Assembly: GCA_001803235.1 (NCBI GenBank)
Contig: MHBL01000477.1
Location: forward strand, 1-36,614
Source of the DNA: Lentisphaerae bacterium RIFOXYA12_64_32
Lineage (GTDB): Bacteria > Verrucomicrobiota > Lentisphaeria > Oligosphaerales > YB12-FULL-65-16
Reading direction: 5' to 3'
DNA length: 36,614 nucleotides
Part shown: one piece after another, positions 17,037-26,288 of the stretch
Position numbering within the stretch: position 1 is the stretch's first letter
Layout of the letters: every line of letters begins with the position of its first letter
Program-made: the position numbers and the translations under genes
Notes under the pieces: generated by a model
What the model was told of the DNA's origin: nothing
Database searches by the model: none
The model's input: only the letters and a program-made list of their open reading frames with translations

Positions 17037-17641
17037 ACTACGACATCGAAGACATCCTGAAGAAGCAGGCGCTGCGGAAAGCGCGCCCGGCGCTGGACGA
17101 TCGGGTCCTGAGCGCGCTACGCGCCGAGGCCGGTCGTGACGTGCGCAACACGGATTCATCCGTGGGTTGGCGAGTATCGGTCGGTTGGGGGCTGGCGGCT
17201 GCGGCGGCTGTTGCCGTGGTTGCGTTCGTGCTGCATATGGGCGGACCTGCGGGGACTCCGGCAACGGACGGGACGGCCACGGGCACGCGGTTGGTGGAGG
17301 CGGCACCCGTTCCGGAGCGGGCCTCGCCATTGCCTGTGCCGGACCGCGTGAACGCGGAACTACAAGCCGGGGACGCTCCGCGGTCAGCGCTCAGGGTCAC
17401 CGGCGGCGCGACTCGCGCGGCGGCAGTCGCCGCGACCGTCGGAAGGCCTGAGGTGGTCGAGACGACCCGGTCGGAGTGGGGCGCAGGGAGTGTTCTGGTC
17501 CTGGACGGGAATCAGCCTGTGCAGCCGGTGGTGCACCGGACGGTTCGGTACACGCGGTGGACCGACCCGGCGCGAAACATCAGAATTGAGAGGACGGTCC
17601 CGGCGAGCCAGGTGTTCCTGGTCAAGGCGCGGGTGATATGA
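17033..17641 (+). CDS. Single-pass membrane protein, candidate anti-sigma factor
   Basis: A 202-residue protein with a short charged cytoplasmic N-terminus (about 45 residues), one transmembrane helix at about 49-69 (WGLAAAAAVAVVAFVLHM) and a Pro/Ala/Thr-rich outer part of about 130 residues. It has no HxxxCxxC zinc motif, so it is not a classical ZAS anti-sigma. The start overlaps the sigma factor stop by four bases. Position and topology suggest that it holds the sigma factor at the membrane; there is no direct sequence match that I recognise. Confidence 0.65.
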   Translation: MNYDIEDILKKQALRKARPALDDRVLSALRAEAGRDVRNTDSSVGWRVSVGWGLAAAAAVAVVAFVLHMGGPAGTPATDGTATGTRLVEAAPVPERASPLPVPDRVNAELQAGDAPRSALRVTGGATRAAAVAATVGRPEVVETTRSEWGAGSVLVLDGNQPVQPVVHRTVRYTRWTDPARNIRIERTVPASQVFLVKARVI

Positions 17642-17652
17642 AGGGAGGGGGC

Positions 17653-17758
17653 GTGTTCAGTATTCAGGTTTCAGGCGTCGATGGTCCCGATGATCTCGAT
17701 GATATCGCCCCATCCCAACCCTCGCCGACCTGCGACACCCGACACTCAACCCTCGAAA
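17653..17758. repeat. Short dispersed repeats before the PDZ gene
   Basis: GTGTTCAGTATTCAGGTTTC at 17653-17672 belongs to the TTTCAGG class of 12866-12973. CCTGCGACACCCGACACTCA followed by ACCCTCGAAAG (about 17729-17757) consists of degenerate 8-9 nt units. They separate the membrane protein gene from the PDZ gene by about 145 bases within one transcription direction. Confidence 0.45.
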
Positions 17759-17787
17759 GACGTTACTCAGCAAGGAGGACTGTGACC

Positions 17788-18777
17788 ATGAACAGCGCGT
17801 GGCGGAGTCTGGCGGTCGGTTTGGCGATGAGTCTGGCATTGCCGGTTGTCGGGCAGGACGCGGCCCCGACCTCGAAGAAGGTGGCGTACATCGGCGTGTC
17901 CACGTCGCCGGTCACGGACACGCTGCGGGCGCAGCTCAAGGTGCCGGCGGGGTTCGGGCTGGTGGTCAGCTACGTGGCGCAGGATTCGCCGGCTGAGGCG
18001 GCTGGCATTCAGGCGCACGACATTCTGCAGAAGCTGAACGACCAGTGGCTGGTCAACAGTGCCCAGTTGGGGACCCTGGTGCGGTCGTTCAAGATGGGTG
18101 AGACCGTGCACCTTGACCTGATCCGCGCCGGCGCACCGCGAATCGTTGACGTGGTCTTGGGCGAGACGGAGGATTCCTGGGCGAACAAGGAGATCACCAT
18201 TGAGTGGCCCGGCGGGCAAGTGCAGCTGCCGGAGATGGGCGTCATTGCGGAGCAACTGCGGCAGCAGTTCCAGAAGATGAAGGAGCAGGGGCAGTTTCAG
18301 GGCGAGCAGTGGAAGGAGATCATGGAACAGCTTCAGCAGCAGCTTCCGGCGCAGCTGAAGGAGGCGCTGCGCCAGGCAAACCCGCAGGCGAATCCGCCCG
18401 GGTGCGATTCTCAACTCCCGGCGCAAGGCGCCGGAGCGGACGCCCAAGCCCCCACCCAGATGACGGTGACGGTCGTGGCCGCTCCGGACGCTGAGGGTGC
18501 GGCGGCGGCGGGCGGGGGCGTCGTCGCGCTCTCCACGTTGGTGGGCTCGCAGACCAGCTTCAGCGACGGTGAGCATAGTCTGACGTTAAACGTTGGCAAT
18601 GACGGCAAGCGCCTGACGGCCAAGGACGCGGCCGGAAAGGTGCTGTTCGACGGGCCGATCAACACGGACACGGAGCGGAAGGCGGTGCCGCCGGAGGTGC
18701 TTCAGAAGCTCGGGAAACTCGAGGACGAGGTCAAGATCATCGTCACCCCGGGCGCTGTGGAGGATCCAGAGCAGTGA
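17788..18777 (+). CDS. Exported PDZ-domain protein
   Basis: A 329-residue protein with a signal peptide (MNSAWRSLAVGLAMSLALPVVGQDA), then a PDZ domain at about 35-130 (YIGVSTSPVT, GLVVSYVAQDSPAEAAGIQAHDILQKLNDQWLVN). A Gln-rich helical stretch follows at about 148-200, then a low-complexity linker, and a C-terminal region of about 90 residues (LNVGNDGKRLTAKDAAGKVLFDGPI). There is no protease or kinase domain. AAGGAGG nine bases before ATG 17788 fixes the start. It follows the sigma/membrane protein pair and could be the periplasmic sensor or a target of that pathway; this is inference from position. Confidence 0.75.
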   Translation: MNSAWRSLAVGLAMSLALPVVGQDAAPTSKKVAYIGVSTSPVTDTLRAQLKVPAGFGLVVSYVAQDSPAEAAGIQAHDILQKLNDQWLVNSAQLGTLVRSFKMGETVHLDLIRAGAPRIVDVVLGETEDSWANKEITIEWPGGQVQLPEMGVIAEQLRQQFQKMKEQGQFQGEQWKEIMEQLQQQLPAQLKEALRQANPQANPPGCDSQLPAQGAGADAQAPTQMTVTVVAAPDAEGAAAAGGGVVALSTLVGSQTSFSDGEHSLTLNVGNDGKRLTAKDAAGKVLFDGPINTDTERKAVPPEVLQKLGKLEDEVKIIVTPGAVEDPEQ

Positions 18778-18790
18778 TCCGGCATGCCCT

Positions 18791-18876
18791 TCACGGGTAG
18801 ACGAAGGCGTGGAGGGTGTAGGTCTGGCGTGCGGTCTCGCCGCGTTGTCCTTTGTCGTCTTGCGGCCAACCGGTGA
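18791..18876 (-). pseudogene. Possible C-terminal remnant of an unknown gene
   Basis: Directly after the stop of the Ca2+ ATPase the minus strand reads VITGWPQDDKGQRGETARQT, then YTLHAFVYP and a stop at 18791, in a frame different from the ATPase. The composition looks like the end of a soluble protein. It is too short to assign and may be chance. Confidence 0.25.
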
Positions 18877-21714
18877 TCACTCGATGGCGGCGAGGCTTTT
18901 TCCGCGGTACATGCGGCGGCGTGCGAACTTCACGGTTTCCATGACCCAGAAGACAACCGAGGCGGCCAGCACTACGCCGATCACTTCGTGGAAGGTCAGT
19001 GGCTGTGTCTTCAGGACTTTCTGGAAGAATGGGTTGTAGAGCGCCAGCAAGTTTAGGGTCAGGGACACCAGCGTGGCGCCGATGAGTTGGCGGTTGCTGA
19101 AGATTCCGAGCGTGAACAGTGATTGCGTCTGACTGCGACAATTGTAGGAGTGGAAGTCTTGCGAGCACGCGAGCACGATGAAGCAGATCGTGCGAGCGCG
19201 GCCGAGGACCTGTTCCTGGATCTGCGGATCAACCTTGAAGATGGCCTGCAGCGCGGTCACGTCGGCCGCGAACAGGGCGCGGAGCAGTTCGCCGATGCTG
19301 TGGCGTCCTTCCATGTAGTAGGCGTAGCTGAAGGCGGCCAGGCTGACCAGGGCGACGATGGTGCCCTGGAAAACCATGAGTCGCAGGCGCGGCATCGAGA
19401 GGATGGGGGCCGACGGGCTGCGCGGTTGTCGGTTCATGATGTGGCGGTCGGTGGGGTCGACGCCGAGCGCGAGCGCGGGCAGGCCATCGGTCACCAGGTT
19501 CACCCACAGGATGTGGATGGGTAACAACGGCACAGGCAGCCCGAATAACGACGACAGGAACATGACCAGGATCTCGCCGGCGTTGCAGGACAGCAGGTAG
19601 TGGATGAACTTCAGGATGTTGTCGTAGATGCCGCGCCCTTCCTCGACGGCGGCGACGATGGAGGCGAAGTTGTCGTCCGTCACCACCATGTCGGAGACTT
19701 CCTTGGTCACGTCTGTGCCCGTGATGCCCATGGACACGCCGACGTCGGCTTCCTTGACCGCCGGCGCGTCATTGACGCCGTCGCCGGTCATGGCCACGAC
19801 GTCGCCGCGTTTGCGCCAGGCGCGGACGATGCGCAGTTTGTGTTCCGGGGCCACGCGTGCGTAGACGGCAATCTGGTCGACCTTGGCGTCCAGTTCGGCG
19901 TCCGTCATGTGGGCCAGTTCATTGCCGGTGAGAGCCAGGGAATCCGGCTTGACGATGCCCAGTTCGCGGCCGACGGCGACGGCGGTATTCTTGTGGTCGC
20001 CGGTGATCATGACGGCGCGGATTCCGGCGCGGTGGCACAGCGCCACGGCCTGTTTGGCCTCTTCGCGCGGCGGGTCGATCATGGCCATGAGGCCGAGGAA
20101 GCACAGGTCGCGCTCGATGTTCTCCGGGGTCGGCTTCTCGGGGGTGGCCGGCAGTTCGCGGCAGGCCACGGCCAGCACGCGCATGGCCTGGTCGGCCAGT
20201 TGCGAGTTGACCGTGCCGATCCGGTCGCGGTCGGCCTGTGCTATGGCGCGGCGTGTGCCGTTCTCCACGATCCAGGCGCAGTCGTGCAGCAGCAGGTCCG
20301 GGGCGCCCTTCACGTAGGCCACCGTCTTGCCGTCGGCCGAGCGGCGGATGATCGTCATCTTCTTGCGGTCGGAATCGAACGGCAGTTCTTCAATGGCGGC
20401 ATGCGTGTTCTCGAGTGCGGTCTTCTGCAGGCCGGCCTTGGCGGCGCAGGTGAGGAGACTGCCTTCGGTGGGGTCGCCGACGATCCGCCAGCGGTCCGAC
20501 TCCTGGTTGAGTTGGGCACCATTGCAGAGCACGCCGGCCGTGAGGCAGTCGAGCAATGACGGGACCGTCGTCGGATCGACCTTGCCCGTGTCCGTCTGGA
20601 ACTCGCCCTGCGGTTCGTAGCCGACGCCGGTGACGCGGTAGAGAGTGCCGCCGGCGTACACGGCCTGCACGGTCATCTCGTTGCGGGTCAGAGTCCCGGT
20701 TTTGTCCGAGCAGATGACCGTGGCGCACCCGAGGGATTCGACGGAGGGGAGCTTGCGGATCAGCACGTGGCGGCGCACCATGCGCTGCACACCCAGCGCC
20801 AGCGCAATGGTCACCACGGCCGGCAGCCCTTCCGGAATGGCGGCCACCGCCAGGCTCACGGACGTCAGGAAGACGTCCAGGAGCTTGCCGCCGCGAACCA
20901 TCTGCATCGCGAAGACCATCAGGATCAGAATAAAGCAGATTTTGACCAGAAGCTTGCCGAAATCTTCCAGCTTGCGTTGCAGGGGGGTCTGCTCTTCCTG
21001 GACCGAATCGATCATGCCGGCGATTTTGCCCAGTTCCGTCTGCATCCCGGTTGCACTGATCATGGCGCGGCCGCGACCGGAGACGATGGGGGTGCCCATG
21101 AACAGCATGTTCGTGCGGTCGCCAAGTCCGAGTTCCTCTGCGGCGAGTGTCTTGACGTTCTTGACCACAGGCGTGGACTCGCCCGTGAGGCTGGCTTCCT
21201 GGGCGGCGAAATTGGCGGTGTGGTGGACGACCCGCGCGTCGGCCGGAATGCTGTCGCCCGCCTCGAGTTCGACGACGTCACCGGGCACGAGCTGGGCGGA
21301 GGGGAGCACCCGCTGCGTCCCGTCGCGCCAGGCTTTCGAGTTGGGGCTGGAGAGTTTCCGCAGGGCGGCCAGGGCCTTCTCGGCACGGTACTCCTGGATG
21401 AACCCGAGGATGGCGTTGAGAATGACAATGCCGACGATGGCGAGGCAATCGATCCACTCGCCCAGGACTCCCGAGACCACTGCGGCGCCAATGAGCACCC
21501 AGACGATGAAGTCGTCGAATTGCGAGAAGAGAAGCCGCCAGGGGCCGGGGCCCTTCTTCTCGTGAAGTTGATTGGGGCCGTAGGTGCGGAGCCGCTGGTC
21601 CGCCTCGGTCGAGGTCAACCCGGTCTGGGGATTGGACTGGAGGAGTTGCGCGAGGTCCGCAACGTCCTTCTGCCAGGGCTTATCGGGGATAGCGGGCTGC
21701 TTGGGTGCGTCCAT
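18877..21714 (-). CDS. P-type Ca2+-transporting ATPase (type IIA)
   Basis: A 945-residue cation pump. Key motifs are TGES (177-180, actuator), the phosphorylated D337 in CSDKTGTLT, KGAPD (nucleotide domain), TGDGVNDAP (643-651) and PEGLP in M4 (E295). Ion-site residues of SERCA-like pumps are kept in M5 (NAGE) and M6 (VNLVTDGLPALALG, N and D). It has about 10 transmembrane helices, with the N-terminal cation ATPase domain at about 12-75. ATG 21714 was chosen because the sequence upstream (open to 21771) has no homology character, although no good ribosome site precedes 21714. It should export Ca2+ (possibly Mn2+). It is a single gene, divergent from the beta-helix gene. Confidence 0.92.
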   Translation of the reverse strand: MDAPKQPAIPDKPWQKDVADLAQLLQSNPQTGLTSTEADQRLRTYGPNQLHEKKGPGPWRLLFSQFDDFIVWVLIGAAVVSGVLGEWIDCLAIVGIVILNAILGFIQEYRAEKALAALRKLSSPNSKAWRDGTQRVLPSAQLVPGDVVELEAGDSIPADARVVHHTANFAAQEASLTGESTPVVKNVKTLAAEELGLGDRTNMLFMGTPIVSGRGRAMISATGMQTELGKIAGMIDSVQEEQTPLQRKLEDFGKLLVKICFILILMVFAMQMVRGGKLLDVFLTSVSLAVAAIPEGLPAVVTIALALGVQRMVRRHVLIRKLPSVESLGCATVICSDKTGTLTRNEMTVQAVYAGGTLYRVTGVGYEPQGEFQTDTGKVDPTTVPSLLDCLTAGVLCNGAQLNQESDRWRIVGDPTEGSLLTCAAKAGLQKTALENTHAAIEELPFDSDRKKMTIIRRSADGKTVAYVKGAPDLLLHDCAWIVENGTRRAIAQADRDRIGTVNSQLADQAMRVLAVACRELPATPEKPTPENIERDLCFLGLMAMIDPPREEAKQAVALCHRAGIRAVMITGDHKNTAVAVGRELGIVKPDSLALTGNELAHMTDAELDAKVDQIAVYARVAPEHKLRIVRAWRKRGDVVAMTGDGVNDAPAVKEADVGVSMGITGTDVTKEVSDMVVTDDNFASIVAAVEEGRGIYDNILKFIHYLLSCNAGEILVMFLSSLFGLPVPLLPIHILWVNLVTDGLPALALGVDPTDRHIMNRQPRSPSAPILSMPRLRLMVFQGTIVALVSLAAFSYAYYMEGRHSIGELLRALFAADVTALQAIFKVDPQIQEQVLGRARTICFIVLACSQDFHSYNCRSQTQSLFTLGIFSNRQLIGATLVSLTLNLLALYNPFFQKVLKTQPLTFHEVIGVVLAASVVFWVMETVKFARRRMYRGKSLAAIE

Positions 21715-21938
21715 TTCACATCGTAAAGTTGTGTGTCCCCCTCTTTCCCTGTTACGGGCACCGGCAGGCACCGCATCCCGCCCGGAGGTGCCGGTGCAAC
21801 CCCATGCGGAACGGTTCTGTCCGGCCGGAATGCAAATATAGCACGGGTTTGGTGCGACGGCGGAACCCGTTAACGATTTGGCGTGAAACGTCAGTGGCGG
21901 GTGGAGATAAGGTCGAAGTCTGACCTGGGCTGCTGCCT

Positions 21939-21996
21939 AAAGTGGTCGGAGCGGCTCGCTCCGACACCCGCGGGAGGGAGCCGCTCCCGGCACTTT
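21939..21996. repeat. Hairpin pair with the GGAGCGGCTCGCTCC motif
   Basis: GTCGGAGCG-GCT-CGCTCCGAC (21945-21965) is a perfect 9-bp hairpin, followed by CGGGAGGGAGCCGCTCCCG. Outer bases AAAGTG and CACTTT close the structure. The same GGAGCGGCTCGCTCC core is in element F near 33234-33248. Confidence 0.6.
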
Positions 21997-22033
21997 GGCC
22001 ATCTACCGCCCAACCGTGCACCCGCAACTCCCA

Positions 22034-22214
22034 TGTTACTCGCGTGTCAATCTGCGCCGCCGCCTGGCTCGTTCGGGCGGGGCGACGATGGGGGGAAGAG
22101 GGGCGGGCCGTCCGCCCTCTTTCCCCCGATCGTCGCCCCGCGGGCGCCTGCCTTCGCGGAGCCGCTACGGCAGGCATGCAAGACCCGCGGTGGCGCGAAC
22201 CGGCACGAGTAACA
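22034..22214. mobile_element. Fold-back element D
   Basis: The ends TGTTACTCG (22034-22042) and CGAGTAACA (22206-22214) are inverted repeats, continued imperfectly by GCGCCGCCGC and GCGGTGGCGC further in. The centre is a long hairpin, 22079-22139, with GGGGCGACGATGGGGGGAAG paired almost perfectly to its complement. CCA precedes and follows the element, at most a 3-bp duplication. It lies between the divergent Ca2+ ATPase and beta-helix genes; no gene is seen in 21715-22368. Confidence 0.6.
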
Positions 22215-22368
22215 CCAACCTTATGATCGGCCGGTCCGCCGGCCGGGGGGCGCTGACGCATTACGACGCTTCACGCTTCCGCTCTTGCATCGTTCCGGGC
22301 TCGCCGCTATCTTGCCAGCCGTGTCGTCGTCCGGATTTCAGTCAACTCAGGGTGGAGGGTTCAAGGAA

Positions 22369-25119
22369 ATGAACGTACGCAACACGGGTCTGCTTCTGTG
22401 CGCGATGGTGGGGATGCAATCCTGCGTGACGGGGCCGGCGCGCGTCGACGCGCCGGCGCCTGGCGCCATGTTTTACGTTGCGCCTGGCGGGAGTGATGCG
22501 AATCCCGGCACGAAGGCCAAGCCGTTCCTGACGCTGGATCGGGCGCGTGACGCCATTCGGGCGCTGAAGAAGACCGGGCCGTTGCCGCAGGGCGGCGTGG
22601 TGGTTTCCGTGCGCGGCGGCGTCTACGAATTGGCGCGGCCTTTGGAGTTCACCGCGGAGGACTCCGGCACCGAGGCTTGCCCGATCGAGTACCGTGCCGC
22701 AAAGGGCAAGCCGGTTCGCATCATCGGCGGTAAGACCGTGACCGGTTGGGTGCCGGTCACTGACCCGGCGATCGTGGAACGGCTCGACCCGGCCGCGCGA
22801 GGCAACGTCTACCAGGCGGACCTCAAGGCCCTGGGAATCACGGACCTGCAGGGCATCAACAATGCCGGGACGTACCGGTCCGACCCGGGCTTGGAACTCT
22901 TTTTCAATGACAAGCCGATGACCTTGGCGCGCTACCCGAACGAGGGGTACATGCACATCAGCGCGGTGCTGGACGCCAACGGTGTGGTCAAGAAGGGGCA
23001 AGCCGACACGCCCGAGGGCCGGTTCGTGTGTGACGACCCGCGTCCCGGGCTTTGGGGCAGGGAGAAAGACATCTGGCTGCACGGGTTCTGGGTCTGGGAC
23101 TGGGCAGACATGCGGCTGCCGCTCGGCAGCGTGGACGCGGCATCGAACACCATCAGTCTGGCCGCCAAGCCGGACCCGGCCCGGAAGTACAACGTTCGCA
23201 AGGGCCAGTGGTTCTATGCCGAGAACGTGCTGCCCGAGCTCGACACGCCCGGCGAGTGGTACCTGGACCGGGACACAAGCGTCCTCTACTTCTGGCCGCC
23301 GAGCGCGCCGTCGAAAGGAACAGCCGCTGTGTCCGCGGTGCGTGACCTGTTCCAGCTCAACGACGTGGCGAATGTCACCTTCCGCGGCCTGCTCGTCGAG
23401 GCCGGGCGCGGCACGGCGTTTGTTATCAAAGGCGGCACGAACGTGCGTGTTGTGGGGTGCACGATTCGGAACATGGGCAACTGGGCGGTGAAGGCGTACG
23501 GCGGGACGCGGCACGGCGTGATCGGTTGTGACGTGTACCAGACGGGGCAGGGCGGCATTCACCTGGAGGGCGGCGACCGCAAGACGCTTACGCCTGCCGG
23601 GCACTATGCGGACAACAACCACGTCCACCACACCTCGCGCTGGGACCCGGTGTACCAGCAGGCGATCGCGTTGCGGGGCGTCGGCAACCGCGCCACTCAC
23701 AACCTGATCGACCATGTTCCGCACATTGCCATCGGTTTTGCGGACAACGACATGACCATCGAGTACAACGAAATCCACAGTGCGGTCTTTCAGTCGAACG
23801 ACGCCGGCGCGATCTACACCTCGCCGCCGGACGAGACCTGGTCGATGCGCGGGCACAAGATTCGCTACAACTACCTGCACAACATCCACGGCTTCGAGGG
23901 CAAGGGCTGCTGGGGCGTGTACCTGGACGACTGCTTCTCGTCGGCGGACATTTCGAGTAACATCTTCTACGACGTCGCCGGGCCCATCCTGATCGGCGGC
24001 GGCCGTGACAACCCCATCACCAACAACATGTTCATCAACTGCCCGAAGGCGTTCAGCATCGATGCGCGCGGCCTGGGCTGGGCCAAGGGCGTCGGCACGT
24101 TTGCCACCAAGGAGCTGCACGACCTGAACTACCAGCAACCGCCGTGGTCCACGAAGTACCCGGAACTGCTCAACATCCTCTCGGACGAACCGTTGGCGCC
24201 GAAAGGCAACGTGGTCGCGCGCAGCGTCTGCTGGGGCGGCAAGTGGGGCTGGACGGAGGGCAAGGCGGTGCCGTTGGTCAAGTTCGAGAATAATCTGATT
24301 GACGAAGACCCGCGGTTTGTCGGCAAGCCGCCAGCGGATTTCCGGCTCAAGGACGACTCGCCGGCGATGAAACTTGGTTTCAGGCAGATCCCGTTCAGGG
24401 AGATCGGGTTGTATGCCAGTCCGGATCGCGCTTCGTGGCCGGTCCGCACCGTGCTGCGCCAGGACCCGGTCCCGCCGCCTGCCAAGCCGAAGCCGCCGCG
24501 CGTGGCCGGCCCCGCGCCCGTGTTCGACGTACCGCGACTCCCGGGGGCGGTGACGATCGACGGCAAGTTCACGCCGGAGGAGTGGTTTGGCCTTGACCCG
24601 ACCAAAGGCATCGTTGTGCAGGAGGGCGTCGAGGGCGAGAAGGTCGCGTTCCCGTCCAAGGCCTGGCTCGCCTGGGACGACCAGGCGCTGTATGTGGCGT
24701 TCGACAACGCGGTCAGCAAGGACATCGCGATGGAGCGCGACGACGCCTGGGGCGCCAACGACGCGATCGAGGTGTCGCTGAGCAACCCCGCGCTAGGCGC
24801 CAAAGCGCCGACCCTCGTCCTGCGCGGGTTCACCAGCGGCAAGGTCAGTTCCAGTGACGAGGCCGGTGCGCCGCCGGACGCCGTCCGCAAGGCGGGCGAG
24901 AACGTGCAGTGTGCGGCTGCGGTCATTGACGCCGGGCGCTGGGTCGTGGAAATGCGCATCCCGTTTGCGTCGCTGGGGATCGACCCGAACGCGAACTTGA
25001 AGTTCCCGTTCAACCTGGCGGTTCGTAAGCAAGGCGAGGACCCCTGGGTCATGTGGCGTGGCACCGGCAACTGCACCTGGTACGTGCCCGAAGCCGGCCT
25101 GATCCGGTTCGTGCGTTGA
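22369..25119 (+). CDS. Exported right-handed beta-helix protein with C-terminal CBM9-like domain
   Basis: A 916-residue exported protein. The N-terminus MNVRNTGLLLCAMVGMQSC suggests a lipoprotein signal with C19, although the lipobox is weak. Residues about 40-100 (FYVAPGGSDANPGTKAKPF, TLDRARDAIR) open a parallel beta-helix of the polysaccharide-lyase/pectinase-like type. The helix coils are clearest at about 350-640 (repeated NxIxxxxxxGI-like turns such as HNLIDHVPHIAIGF and YNEIHSAVFQSNDAGAI). Residues about 720-916 resemble the CBM9/DOMON-like sugar-binding fold (VTIDGKFTPEEW, AWDDQALYVAF, NDAIEVSLS, MRIPFASLGI). ATG 22369 has GGAGGG and AAGGA just upstream. It probably acts on or binds an extracellular polysaccharide; the catalytic type is not defined. 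Confidence 0.75.
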   Translation: MNVRNTGLLLCAMVGMQSCVTGPARVDAPAPGAMFYVAPGGSDANPGTKAKPFLTLDRARDAIRALKKTGPLPQGGVVVSVRGGVYELARPLEFTAEDSGTEACPIEYRAAKGKPVRIIGGKTVTGWVPVTDPAIVERLDPAARGNVYQADLKALGITDLQGINNAGTYRSDPGLELFFNDKPMTLARYPNEGYMHISAVLDANGVVKKGQADTPEGRFVCDDPRPGLWGREKDIWLHGFWVWDWADMRLPLGSVDAASNTISLAAKPDPARKYNVRKGQWFYAENVLPELDTPGEWYLDRDTSVLYFWPPSAPSKGTAAVSAVRDLFQLNDVANVTFRGLLVEAGRGTAFVIKGGTNVRVVGCTIRNMGNWAVKAYGGTRHGVIGCDVYQTGQGGIHLEGGDRKTLTPAGHYADNNHVHHTSRWDPVYQQAIALRGVGNRATHNLIDHVPHIAIGFADNDMTIEYNEIHSAVFQSNDAGAIYTSPPDETWSMRGHKIRYNYLHNIHGFEGKGCWGVYLDDCFSSADISSNIFYDVAGPILIGGGRDNPITNNMFINCPKAFSIDARGLGWAKGVGTFATKELHDLNYQQPPWSTKYPELLNILSDEPLAPKGNVVARSVCWGGKWGWTEGKAVPLVKFENNLIDEDPRFVGKPPADFRLKDDSPAMKLGFRQIPFREIGLYASPDRASWPVRTVLRQDPVPPPAKPKPPRVAGPAPVFDVPRLPGAVTIDGKFTPEEWFGLDPTKGIVVQEGVEGEKVAFPSKAWLAWDDQALYVAFDNAVSKDIAMERDDAWGANDAIEVSLSNPALGAKAPTLVLRGFTSGKVSSSDEAGAPPDAVRKAGENVQCAAAVIDAGRWVVEMRIPFASLGIDPNANLKFPFNLAVRKQGEDPWVMWRGTGNCTWYVPEAGLIRFVR

Positions 25120-25176
25120 GGGACGCGGGGAGGGGCAAGAGCGGGCGCACGTCACAACCATTCAGGAGGCGCAACG

Positions 25177-26067
25177 ATGTTCATCGACATTCACGGTCAC
25201 ACGACGACGTACCCGGAGTTGGTGTTCCCCGGCCGCAAGGAACCGTTTGCCACGCCGGAACAGTTGATCGCCATGTATGACGAGGTGGGGATAACCAAGG
25301 CGGTCCTGTTGCCGTGCGTGAACCCTGAGTGCTTGCACATGGTGCAGTCGAACGAGGAGATTCTGGATGTTGCCGCGCGGTACCCGGACCGGTTCATTCC
25401 GTTCTGCAATCTCGATCCGCGTCTGATGTTCAACACGCCGAAGGCTGACTTCTCACCGCTCTTGGAGCACTACAAGGCGAAGGGCTGCAAAGGGATCGGT
25501 GAAGTGTGCGCCAACTTGTGGTTTGACGACCCGCGCGTGACGAACCTGTTCGATCATGCGCAGAAGTGTAGCATGCCGGTGACGTTCCACGTGGCCGTGC
25601 GCGACGGGAATATTTACGGGTTGATCGACGAACTGGGCCTGCCGCGGTTCGAGAAGCAGGTGCAGGCGCACCCGGAACTGGTGTTCCTGTGCCACTCGCA
25701 GTCGTTTTGGGCGCACATGAGTGCGGACGTGACGGCCGAAACCTGGGGCGGATATCCGAAGGGCCCGGTCGTGAAGGGCGGGCGAGTGCCGGAACTGATG
25801 CGGCGCTATCCGACCGTGTGCGGCGACTTGTCGGCGGGCAGCGGTCACAATGCCGTGAGCCGCGACCCGGCGTTCGGGTACGAGTTCCTCGATGAGTTCC
25901 AGGACCAGTTGCTGTTTGGTACCGATGTGTGTTCGCCGGCGAACCGGGCGGATGTCCTGGTCTGGTTGAAGAATGTCCTGGATGCCGGCCTAGCTGAGAA
26001 ACGTATCTCGCAGGCGGTTTACGACAAGGTGACGCACGGCAATGCGGAGCGGATCCTGGGGCTGTGA
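25177..26067 (+). CDS. Amidohydrolase-2 family metal-dependent hydrolase
   Basis: A 296-residue TIM-barrel hydrolase of the amidohydrolase_2 type. Metal and catalytic candidates are H6 and H8 (DIHGH), E109 (GIGEVC), H138 (TFHV), H173 (LCHSQ) and D250 (LFGTDV). AGGAGG seven bases before ATG 25177 is a strong ribosome site. It follows the beta-helix gene by 57 bases on the same strand and may share its transcript. The family includes decarboxylases and lactone hydrolases; the substrate here is unknown. Confidence 0.8.
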   Translation: MFIDIHGHTTTYPELVFPGRKEPFATPEQLIAMYDEVGITKAVLLPCVNPECLHMVQSNEEILDVAARYPDRFIPFCNLDPRLMFNTPKADFSPLLEHYKAKGCKGIGEVCANLWFDDPRVTNLFDHAQKCSMPVTFHVAVRDGNIYGLIDELGLPRFEKQVQAHPELVFLCHSQSFWAHMSADVTAETWGGYPKGPVVKGGRVPELMRRYPTVCGDLSAGSGHNAVSRDPAFGYEFLDEFQDQLLFGTDVCSPANRADVLVWLKNVLDAGLAEKRISQAVYDKVTHGNAERILGL

Positions 26068-26090
26068 CGGAGGAAGGGGCGAGTTCGAGC

Positions 26091-26226
26091 GTGTCGGGTG
26101 TCGAGGGTCGATGGTCGATTTCCGCGAGCGTTCTAAAGCGCGTCATTCCCCCCCTGACCTCTGAACACCGCCGCACGCACCTGCACACCCGGTGACGGTT
26201 CAGCCCGCGAGACGCGGGCGCTCCAG
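26091..26226. repeat. Degenerate repeats and part of a C-type hairpin
   Basis: GTGTCGGGTGTCGAGGGTCG followed by ATGGTCGATT (26091-26120) is a run of 8-9 nt degenerate units. CAGCCCGCGAGACGCGGGCG with CTCCAG (26201-26226) matches one arm of the element C hairpin, with a single base missing. No gene is seen in the gap 26068-26288. Confidence 0.5.
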
Positions 26227-26288
26227 GGAGGGGGCGGCCTGAACACTGCGGTTCTTCATCCCCGAATAAACCGGACACCTCGTAGACT

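Noticed and set aside
17638..17787. Earlier start of the PDZ protein overlapping the membrane protein stop
   Set aside because: The extra residues are translated intergenic repeats; AAGGAGG and a signal peptide mark ATG 17788.
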